A DNA stretch of 64,000 nt from Pseudacidovorax sp. NFM-22 (GTDB lineage: Bacteria > Pseudomonadota > Gammaproteobacteria > Burkholderiales > Burkholderiaceae_C), in contig NZ_JACBFY010000002.1 of NCBI RefSeq assembly GCF_021401245.1, positions 806,001 through 870,000 on the forward strand, in the 5' to 3' direction. This document shows, in pieces, positions 57,221-64,000 of the stretch. The number at the start of each line of letters is the position of its first letter. The first letter of the stretch is position 1. The notes under the pieces were generated by a model. The model was not told the DNA's origin, did not search any database, and worked only from the letters and a program-made list of their open reading frames with translations. The position numbers were made by a program, and so were the translations under genes.

Positions 57221-58000
57221 ATGACCTCGCCGGCCTCGTCGCTGATCCATCCCAACCTGCATCCCGACGAGCGGGCCGCCCGCGTGGAGCTGGCGGCCTG
57301 CTACCGCGTCTTCGCCATGCTGGGCTGGACGGAGATGATCTACAACCACATCACCGTCCGGCTGCCCGACAGCGTCACGGGTGGCGAGAAGCAGTTCCTG
57401 ATCAACCCCTTCGGCCTGCACTACAGCGAGGTGACGGCCAGCAACCTGGTCAAGATCGACCTGGCGGGCCGGGTGCTCGACGGCTCGGCGCATCCGGTCA
57501 ATCCGGCGGGCTTCACGGTGCATGCGGCCATCCACGACGGGCTGCCGGGCGCCCACTGCGTGATGCACACCCACACCACCGCCGGCATGGCGGTGGCCTG
57601 CGTGCAGGGCGGGCTGTCGCTGTCCAACTTCTACGCCGCGCAGTTGCATGGCCGGGTGGCGTACCACGACTTCGAGGGCGTGACGGTGCATGCCGACGAG
57701 GGCCCGCGCCTGCTGGCCAGCATCGGCGACAAGCAGGCCGTCATCCTGCGCAACCACGGCCTGCTGGTCTGGGGCCAGACCCTGCCGCAGGCCTTCGTCA
57801 CGCTGTGGACGCTGCAGCGCGCCTGCGAGGTGCAGCTGGCGACGATGAGCATGGGCACGCCGATCCCCGTGGCCGAGGCCATCGCCGAGCAATGCAAGCG
57901 CGACGCGCTGCAGTTCCACCCCAGGCAGGGCGCCGGCCAGGACGTCTTCGACGCCCTGGTGCGGCAGGTGGACCGGCTGGACCCCGGCTACCGCGCCTGA
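57221..58000 (+). CDS. Class II aldolase/adducin-family protein
   Basis: 259 residues. The metal site is kept: HTHTTAGM near residue 113, a His in YHDFEG-type loop, and RNHGLLVWG near 170. The residue that is catalytic Glu in fuculose-phosphate aldolase falls in PAGFTVH, where Gly stands in its place. It is therefore closer to the adducin-like group, whose members need not be aldolases. It follows the Bug gene by 25 bases. Decarboxylation or sugar-acid cleavage is possible, not shown. Confidence 0.83.
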   Translation: MTSPASSLIHPNLHPDERAARVELAACYRVFAMLGWTEMIYNHITVRLPDSVTGGEKQFLINPFGLHYSEVTASNLVKIDLAGRVLDGSAHPVNPAGFTVHAAIHDGLPGAHCVMHTHTTAGMAVACVQGGLSLSNFYAAQLHGRVAYHDFEGVTVHADEGPRLLASIGDKQAVILRNHGLLVWGQTLPQAFVTLWTLQRACEVQLATMSMGTPIPVAEAIAEQCKRDALQFHPRQGAGQDVFDALVRQVDRLDPGYRA

Positions 58001-58108
58001 GCGTCCACCACCCGGCCGCGACCCGCGGTCGGCGGCTCACGGGCACGAAGCCGCACGGGCGACTAGCATCGTCGCCCATCGCGGCTTCGCGACTTTCGGA
58101 CCCATCCC

Positions 58109-59089
58109 ATGAAGATCTGCATCTACGGTGCCGGCGCCATCGGCGGCTGGCTGGGCGTGGCCCTGGCCCAGGCGGGCGAGCGGCTGAACGTGGTGGCGCG
58201 CGGCGCCACGCTCGAAGCATTGCAAGCGGGCGGCCTGCAGCTGGTGCGCCAGGGCGGCGTGGCCACGCGCGTGCCGGTGAAGGCGGTGGCGGACCCCGCT
58301 GAACTGGGTCCGCAGGACGTGGTGATCGTCGCCGTCAAGGCGCCCGCCCTCGCCGCCGTGGCCGAGCGCATCGGCCCGCTGCTGGGGCCGGACACCGTGG
58401 TGCTCACGGCCATGAACGGCGTGCCCTGGTGGTTCCTCGACGGCGGCTTCGGCGGCCCGCTCGCGGGGCGGCGGCTGTCGGCCGTCGATCCGGATGGGCG
58501 CATCGCTGCGGCCATTCCGGGCCATCACGTGATCGGCGGCGTGGTGCATGCCAGTTGTTCGCTCGACGGGCCCGGCGTGGTGCGCCACCACTTCGGCAAC
58601 GGCCTGATCGTCGGCGAGCCTTCAGGCGAGCCGACGGAGCGGGTGCAGCGCCTGGCCGACCTGCTGCAGCGCGGCGGCATCGACGCCCGCGTGTCGCCGC
58701 AGATCCAGAAGGACGTCTGGTACAAGCTCTGGGGCAACATGACGGTGAACCCCATCAGCGCGCTGACGGGCGCGACCACCGACCGCATCCTGGCCGACGA
58801 CCTGCTGCGTGGCTTCATCTCGGCCGTCATGCTGGAGGCCCGCACCGTGGGCGAGCGCATCGGCGTGCCCATCGCCGAGATGCCGGAGGACCGCCACGCG
58901 GTCACGCGCAAGCTGGGGGCCTTCAAGACTTCGATGCTGCAGGACGTGGGGGCCGGCCGGCCGGTGGAGCTGGATGCGCTGGTCAGCGCCGTGCGCGAAC
59001 TGGCCGAGGGCGTCGGGCTGGCCACGCCCTTCACCGATGCGCTGCTGGGCCTGGCCCGGGTGCAGGCGCGGGGGCTGGGGCTGTACTGA
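58109..59089 (+). CDS. 2-Dehydropantoate 2-reductase family protein (PanE/ApbA type)
   Basis: 326 residues. The N-terminal NADPH fold starts MKICIYGAGAIGGWLG. The C-terminal helical domain carries DVWYKLWGNMTVNPISALTGAT with the conserved Lys and Asn of the family. Ketopantoate reductases make pantoate for coenzyme A, but many paralogues reduce other 2-oxoacids in catabolic clusters. Its position behind the Bug and aldolase-type genes (108 bases) suggests such a paralogue rather than the biosynthetic PanE. Confidence 0.85.
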   Translation: MKICIYGAGAIGGWLGVALAQAGERLNVVARGATLEALQAGGLQLVRQGGVATRVPVKAVADPAELGPQDVVIVAVKAPALAAVAERIGPLLGPDTVVLTAMNGVPWWFLDGGFGGPLAGRRLSAVDPDGRIAAAIPGHHVIGGVVHASCSLDGPGVVRHHFGNGLIVGEPSGEPTERVQRLADLLQRGGIDARVSPQIQKDVWYKLWGNMTVNPISALTGATTDRILADDLLRGFISAVMLEARTVGERIGVPIAEMPEDRHAVTRKLGAFKTSMLQDVGAGRPVELDALVSAVRELAEGVGLATPFTDALLGLARVQARGLGLY

Positions 59090-59109
59090 GTCCGAGGTTG
59101 CGGGGCCGT

Positions 59110-59916
59110 CTAACGCCGGCCCGCGATGATCCGCAGCGCCTCGGGCAGCGTGTGCGCCTGGGGCACGAAACGGTCGACGGCGGCGCCCAGCAGCACGGCG
59201 CACAGCAGGGCACCCAGCAGCGGCTTCCAGGTCAGGCGCACGGCGGCCATCAACCAGCCTTCACGGGCCAGGCGCCGGGTGGCGCGAACCGCCGCATAGG
59301 AGAAGGCCACCTCGACCGCGACGGCCAGCAGCGCCTCCGAGCCGAAGTACAGCCACAGCAGCGAGCCGGCCCCCAGCAGCAGCGCCACACCGATCAGGAA
59401 GACGGCCACGACGGGCACCACGACGATGGCGCCCTCGTCCGCAGCGCCTGCGGCCTCGAGCGCCCCCGACGCCAAGTCGCCCAGCGCGTTGCCGTCGGCC
59501 GCGGCCGGGGACGCGAAATCGCCCTGCGCTCCCGCGCCCGCGAAGTCACCGCCGCCGCCCGCGCGGGGCATCGATGGGCCTGCGCCACCGTGGCCGGCCG
59601 GCAGGTCGGGTCCCGGGAGGTCGAACGCATCGCCCCAGTCTTCGCCTTCGCGCCGCTCGCCCAGCAGCCGACGCGCCCACAGGCGCAGCAGACCCAGGTA
59701 GGCCAGGTAGCCCACGCCCAGGGTGAGCAGGTAGCGCAGGGCCAGCGAATCGAGCTCGGCCCCATGCCGCAGCAGGGCCGAACAGGCCCACATCGTGAGC
59801 AGCACCAGGCTGCCGATCAGCCAGCCGTGCATGCGCAGGCTGTGGCGCCGGTGCAGCGCCTGCTCTAGCGCCGATTCCTCCAGGCGCACGGAGCGCCAGG
59901 TCGAGCGGACCTTCAT
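59110..59916 (-). CDS. Membrane protein with glycine-rich loop, function unknown
   Basis: 268 residues from the ATG at 59916. Two N-terminal segments ([40 protein letters not shown]) are followed by an Ala/Gly-rich loop (residues about 95-155). Further segments ([18 protein letters not shown] and a C-terminal one) come after it. No catalytic motif is seen. Its ATG overlaps the alr stop (ATGA), so it is translated with alr. The short C-terminal tail after the last segment is charged. I do not recognise the family beyond being conserved-looking. Confidence 0.75.
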   Translation of the reverse strand: MKVRSTWRSVRLEESALEQALHRRHSLRMHGWLIGSLVLLTMWACSALLRHGAELDSLALRYLLTLGVGYLAYLGLLRLWARRLLGERREGEDWGDAFDLPGPDLPAGHGGAGPSMPRAGGGGDFAGAGAQGDFASPAAADGNALGDLASGALEAAGAADEGAIVVVPVVAVFLIGVALLLGAGSLLWLYFGSEALLAVAVEVAFSYAAVRATRRLAREGWLMAAVRLTWKPLLGALLCAVLLGAAVDRFVPQAHTLPEALRIIAGRR

Positions 59917-61013
59917 TCCAGCGCTTCGACCACGACCGGCACGCGCGGCGCCACGGCGCACATCAGCTCGTAACCCACGGTGCCGCTGGCGCGGGCCACC
60001 TCGTCGATGGGCAGCAAGGCGCCGTGCTGCGCGCTGCGTCCCCACAGCACCACCTCGCTGCCGAAGCCGGCCTGGGGCACGGGCGTGAGGTCGACGGTGA
60101 CCATGTCCATGCTCACGCGGCCCACCACCCGGGTGCGCACGCCATCGACCAATACCGGCGTGCCGGTGGGCGCATGGCGCGGATAGCCGTCGGCATAGCC
60201 CACGGCGGCGATGCCGATGCGCATGGGCTGCTCGGCCACGAAGCTGGAGCCATAGCCGACGGTGTCGCCCGGCTGCAGCGACTGCACGCCGATGAGCCGC
60301 GTGGCCAGCGTCATGCCGGGCTGCAGTTGCCAGTGGGCGGCGTCATGTTCGGGAAAGTCGGGCGCGCTGCCGTAGAGCACGATGCCCGGCCGCACCCAGT
60401 CGGCCCGCGTGCGCACCGCATGGCGCAGCACCGCGGCGCTGTTGGCGATGCACCGCTCGCCGGGCAGGTCGGCGGTGGCGTCGTCGAAGGCGGCCATGGC
60501 CGCGTCGATGCCGCGCGGGCCGTCGGCATCGCTGAAATGCATCATCAGCGAGACCTCGTCCACCTGCGGCAGGGCCGTGAGGCGCGTCCATGCAGCGCGC
60601 ATGCGGCCCGGCGCGAAGCCCAGGCGGTTCATGCCCGAGTTCATCTTGAGGAAGACGCGGTGCGGCGCCTGCGTCTTGTGCGCGGCCAGCCAGTCGATCT
60701 GCTCGTCGCAGTGCACCGTGTGCCACAGGCCCAGGCGCGAGCACAACTCCAGGTCGCGCGCATCGAACACGCCTTCGAGCAGCAGGATGGGCCCGCGCCA
60801 GCCCAGAGCGCGCACGCGCTCGGCCTCGGCCAGGTCCAGCAGCGCGAAGCCATCGGCCGCCCGGAAGGCGTCGAACACCCGCTCGATGCCGTGACCGTAG
60901 GCATTGGCCTTGACCACCGCCCACACGCTGGCCGGGGCCGCCCCGCGGCGGGCGCGCTCGAGGTTGTGGCGCAGCGCGCCGGGGTGGATGGTGCAGAGGA
61001 TCGGGCGGGGCAT
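59913..61013 (-). CDS. alr: Alanine racemase
   Basis: Makes D-alanine for peptidoglycan using PLP. The 366 residues match the family. The PLP Lys is in [13 protein letters not shown] near residue 35, and [22 protein letters not shown] and [10 protein letters not shown] (catalytic Tyr) follow. [12 protein letters not shown] is near the C terminus. It is divergent from lplT (173 bases between starts). The membrane-protein gene overlaps its stop, and radA lies further downstream on the same strand. Confidence 0.96.
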   Translation of the reverse strand: MPRPILCTIHPGALRHNLERARRGAAPASVWAVVKANAYGHGIERVFDAFRAADGFALLDLAEAERVRALGWRGPILLLEGVFDARDLELCSRLGLWHTVHCDEQIDWLAAHKTQAPHRVFLKMNSGMNRLGFAPGRMRAAWTRLTALPQVDEVSLMMHFSDADGPRGIDAAMAAFDDATADLPGERCIANSAAVLRHAVRTRADWVRPGIVLYGSAPDFPEHDAAHWQLQPGMTLATRLIGVQSLQPGDTVGYGSSFVAEQPMRIGIAAVGYADGYPRHAPTGTPVLVDGVRTRVVGRVSMDMVTVDLTPVPQAGFGSEVVLWGRSAQHGALLPIDEVARASGTVGYELMCAVAPRVPVVVEALE

Positions 61014-61186
61014 GGGCGGCCAGGATTCGAAGCGGGATGACGCCCATGTCGGACGCGGACGGGCCGCCTGCGGCAGGGTTATGGGTCATTTTGGCATTGC
61101 ACCTGCGTGCTATAACCACGGGCCCCCGACCCCGGGGATTTTTTGTATACAGCTTCGAGCCTGCACATGGCCAGCCAGCCCCATCG
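61014..61186. promoter_or_regulatory. Divergent promoter region between alr and lplT
   Basis: 173 bases with a TATAAC at 61111-61116 (possible -10 for lplT) and a C-run/G-run (near 61123-61137) followed by six T residues that may form a weak hairpin. No protein-like frame. Confidence 0.4.
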
Positions 61187-62491
61187 ATGAAGCGCGGCTT
61201 CTACACCATCATGTCGGCCCAGTTCTTCTCGTCGCTGGCCGACCAAGCGCTCTTCGTGGCTGCCGTCGAACTGCTGCGGACCGCGGGCGCACCGGAGTGG
61301 CAACGGGCGGCACTGGTGCCGATCTTCGCCATCTTCTATGTGGCCCTGGCGCCGCTGGTCGGCGCCTTCGCCGACGCGCTGCCCAAAGGCAAGGTCATGT
61401 TCATCAGCAATGCCATCAAGGTGGTGGGCTGCCTGATGATGCTGTTCGGCAGCCACCCCCTGGCCGCCTATGCGGTGGTGGGCCTGGGCGCGGCGGCCTA
61501 CTCGCCCGCCAAGTACGGCATCCTGACCGAACTGCTGCCCGCCTCGCAGCTCGTCAAGGCCAACGGCTGGATCGAGGGGCTGACCATCGCCTCGATCATC
61601 CTGGGCATCGTGCTCGGCGGCCTGCTGGTGGGCGAGCCTGTCTCCAGCCGGCTGCTGGCGCTGGACGTGCCGCTGATCGACACCGGCATCAACACCCCGC
61701 CGGAAGCCGCCATCAGCGTGCTGATCGCGGTTTATGCGCTGGCCGCCTGGTTCAACACCCGCATCCCGCACACCGGCGTGGCCATGCGTCCGCTGCGCGC
61801 CGATCCGCACCGCAGCTTCGTGGGCAACCTCGTGGCGCTGCTGCCCGACTTCTGGCAGTGCAATGCACGGCTATGGCGCGACAAGCTCGGCCAGATTTCG
61901 CTGGCCACCACCACGCTCTTCTGGGGTGCGGGCGGCAACCTCAAGTACATCGTGCTGGCCTGGGCCTCGCTGGCGCTGGGCTACAGCACGCCGCAGGCCT
62001 CGGCGCTGACCGGCGTGGTGGCCATCGGCACCGCGGTGGGCGCCGTGGTGGCCTCGATGCGCATGCGGCTGGACATGGCGACGCAGGTGATTCCGCTGGG
62101 CATCGGCATGGGCCTGCTGGTGATCGCGATGAACTTCATCTCGAACGTGTGGGTGGCCGTGCCCTTCCTGATCCTGCTGGGCGGCCTGGGCGGCTTCCTG
62201 GTGGTGCCGATGAATGCACTGCTGCAGCACCGCGGCCACAACCTGATGGGCGCGGGCCGTTCGATCGCCGTGCAGAACTTCAACGAGCAGGCCTGCATCC
62301 TGCTGCTGGGGGCCTTCTACAGCGCCTGCACGGGCCTCGGGCTGTCGGCCTTCGGCGCGATCACCGCCTTCGGCATCGTGGTCGCCGGCTTCATGGAACT
62401 CATCCGCCGCTGGCACCAGCGCAACCTGAAGGTGCATGGCGAAGAGGTGCAGCGCCTCCTTGAAATCGCGCGCAGCGATAAGCATCACTGA
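61187..62491 (+). CDS. lplT: Lysophospholipid transporter LplT
   Basis: 434 residues, MFS fold with about 12 membrane segments. LplT flips lysophosphatidylethanolamine inward so that it can be re-acylated. Signature parts: FYTIMSAQFFSSLADQALFV at the start, VALAPLVGAFADALPKGKVM, and YSPAKYGILTELLP. In enterics it is paired with the acyltransferase Aas; here no such gene is adjacent. The start at 61187 is chosen because it directly precedes the family N terminus. The glutathione peroxidase gene follows after 16 bases. Confidence 0.9.
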   Translation: MKRGFYTIMSAQFFSSLADQALFVAAVELLRTAGAPEWQRAALVPIFAIFYVALAPLVGAFADALPKGKVMFISNAIKVVGCLMMLFGSHPLAAYAVVGLGAAAYSPAKYGILTELLPASQLVKANGWIEGLTIASIILGIVLGGLLVGEPVSSRLLALDVPLIDTGINTPPEAAISVLIAVYALAAWFNTRIPHTGVAMRPLRADPHRSFVGNLVALLPDFWQCNARLWRDKLGQISLATTTLFWGAGGNLKYIVLAWASLALGYSTPQASALTGVVAIGTAVGAVVASMRMRLDMATQVIPLGIGMGLLVIAMNFISNVWVAVPFLILLGGLGGFLVVPMNALLQHRGHNLMGAGRSIAVQNFNEQACILLLGAFYSACTGLGLSAFGAITAFGIVVAGFMELIRRWHQRNLKVHGEEVQRLLEIARSDKHH

Positions 62492-62507
62492 CCTTCCGGA
62501 GATCGAC

Positions 62508-62996
<489 letters not shown>

Positions 62997-63017
62997 GCGG
63001 GCAGGCAGGCCTGCGCG

Positions 63018-63051
63018 CCGTTCTGCCCTTCGACAAGCTCAGGGCGAACGG
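63018..63051. repeat. Palindromic dispersed repeat after the glutathione peroxidase gene
   Basis: Nested stem: CCGTTC ... GAACGG outside and GCCCT ... AGGGC inside, with the loop TCGACAAGCTC. The core CTTCGACAAGCTCAGG is a widespread repeat of proteobacterial intergenic regions (known from memory). It may also slow or end transcription from lplT. Confidence 0.65.
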
Positions 63052-63110
63052 GTAGAACCCGTTCAACACCCTCGGACAAAAAGTCCGCCGCATCGCGCGA
63101 AGCCCACTCC

Positions 63111-63116
63111 TAGAAT
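63111..63116 (+). promoter_or_regulatory. Likely -10 element of the DUF2946 gene
   Basis: TAGAAT followed by CG, only 14 bases before the ATG at 63130. If used, the leader would be about 5-8 bases, close to leaderless. Confidence 0.4.
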
Positions 63117-63129
63117 CGCGCGCTCGCCC

Positions 63130-63507
63130 ATGCGCTCCTTCGCACACACCCTCCATCGCCTCGCCCGCGGCCTGCTCGGTCGCGCGGTGCTGCTGTGGTT
63201 CGCGCTGTCGATGGGCGCGGCCATCGCCTCGCCGCTGGTGCATCCGCAGGCCATGGAACTGGTCTGCTCGGCGATGGGCGCCGTCAAGGTGGTGGTGAAG
63301 ACCGACGACGGCGTCCAGGAGATGGGCGCCACGCACATGGACTGCCCGCTGTGCGTCTCCATGGGCGCACCGCCGCCCGTGGCACCCCTGCTGCAGCTGC
63401 CCCAGGCCCAGCCCCTGGGCGCGGCCCTGCAGCCCATCGAGGCCGCCCGCCTGGCGGCGGCCACCGCCGCGCCCCTGCCGGCGCGCGGCCCCCCGGCACT
63501 GCGCTGA
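63130..63507 (+). CDS. DUF2946-family protein
   Basis: 125 residues with a signal-like or anchoring N terminus (LLGRAVLLWFALSMGAAIAS). The central part has MDCPLCVSMG, the Cys pair typical of DUF2946 proteins. In related bacteria these lie next to copper-linked genes and TonB-dependent receptors. A metal-binding role is inferred. The C-terminal third is Ala/Pro/Leu-rich without known fold. The next gene is a TonB-dependent receptor. Confidence 0.8.
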   Translation: MRSFAHTLHRLARGLLGRAVLLWFALSMGAAIASPLVHPQAMELVCSAMGAVKVVVKTDDGVQEMGATHMDCPLCVSMGAPPPVAPLLQLPQAQPLGAALQPIEAARLAAATAAPLPARGPPALR

Positions 63508-63684
63508 GCTGTCCCCTTCCCGTTCGCCCGCGGTGTTGACCGGCGGCGCGACGGCCCCGGCCCTGCGGGCCGGCCGTCTGCGTCCGACCGCCGAACACCC
63601 GGCGTGGACCCGAACCACAGATCGCCGCGCAGGCCCGGGCCGGACCGACTCCGGCCATCGGCTGCGCGGATGCCAGGCCTCTCC

Positions 63685-64000
63685 ATGAATCCTTCATTGC
63701 ACCCGCGCGCCACCGAGCGCGCCCGCTTGTCGCGGCTCGCCCTGCGCGCCGGCCTTTCGCTGCCGCTGGCCCTGCCTTTGGGCACGCTGGCGCAGCAGGC
63801 CGGCACCACTGCCACCGACACGCCCGAGCGCGTCAAGTCGCTCGGCGTGGTCACCGTCACCGGCGGCCAGCCCACCTCGCTGCCCACGCAGATCCCCACC
63901 ACCATCGAAGGCGTCACGCGCGAGGAGATCGCCACGCGCATCAATGCCACCGACAGCGAGGACGCGCTCAAGTACCTGCCCAGCCTGCTGGTGCGCAAGC
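63685..64000 (+). CDS. TonB-dependent receptor, 5' part (cut by window end)
   Basis: The first 105 residues are in the window; the frame is open to the end. The signal peptide (LSRLALRAGLSLPLALPLGTLAQQ) is followed by the start of the plug domain: SLGVVTVTGGQPTSLPTQIPTTIEGVT, EEIATRINATDSEDALKYLPSLLVRK. Such outer-membrane barrels import metal chelates or other nutrients with TonB energy. An in-frame ATG at 63670 is an alternative start. Its place after a DUF2946 gene suggests copper or related metal uptake (inference). Confidence 0.85.
   Translation, partial: MNPSLHPRATERARLSRLALRAGLSLPLALPLGTLAQQAGTTATDTPERVKSLGVVTVTGGQPTSLPTQIPTTIEGVTREEIATRINATDSEDALKYLPSLLVRK

Overview
The window is GC-rich (roughly two-thirds G+C), densely coding DNA from a betaproteobacterium. 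It is most likely a member of the Burkholderiales, family Comamonadaceae (Variovorax/Acidovorax/Xylophilus-like). This is inferred from gene content and style: dnaA-dnaN-gyrB, a one-chain indolepyruvate:ferredoxin oxidoreductase, DUF1631, a LysM-dprA pair opposite def-fmt, a pgk/pyk/fba/purC block, and a Bug-type solute-binding protein. The left end is the chromosome origin: three DnaA-box-like sites lie upstream of dnaA. No rRNA, tRNA or CRISPR array was found.

Layout. 1-5690: partial oriC, dnaA, dnaN, gyrB. 5861-9975: a wrecked type I restriction-modification island, with an AlbA_2 (Schlafen-type) regulator, a short HsdM piece, the second half of HsdS, and an HsdR that lost its central helicase part. 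All are joined at internal deletion points. 10158-14876: two tandem secreted paralogues, a RidA-like protein lacking the catalytic Arg, an MFS exporter, an alpha/beta hydrolase and a small monooxygenase-fold protein. 14963-19226: an Lrp/AsnC regulator divergent from the oxidoreductase. 19524-22797: yajC-secD-secF. 23087-28167: DUF1631, dprA and a LysM protein. 28329-31446: def, a lipoprotein, fmt, azlCD. 31529-38873: pgk, a desaturase, pyk, a lipoprotein esterase, fba, purC. 38905-42439: META-domain lipoprotein, hemolysin-III-type membrane protein, M48 protease and AmpG-like permease. 42514-46195: a small isolated set of ketosynthase, chain-length factor and tryptophan-halogenase-type flavoprotein. 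46347-49656: two-component system and O-antigen-ligase-type protein. 49757-54315: CHCC zinc protein, ilvE, rdgC, a REP doublet, a small membrane protein and a BCCT transporter. 54683-61013: radA, a Bug/aldolase/PanE-like catabolic set, a membrane protein and alr. 61187-64000: lplT, glutathione peroxidase, DUF2946, and the start of a TonB-dependent receptor cut by the window end.

Most of the window is housekeeping chromosome. The parts most worth a second look are four. First, the restriction island broken by at least three internal deletions just after gyrB. Second, the three-gene KS/CLF/halogenase set, which resembles the core of aryl-polyene (xanthomonadin-like) pigment synthesis without the rest of such a cluster. 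Third, the tandem secreted paralogues. Fourth, several regulatory oddities: a terminator hairpin between yajC and secD, a terminator-like hairpin in the leader of the Bug gene, and a perfect 14-bp palindrome in a 37-bp divergent gap.
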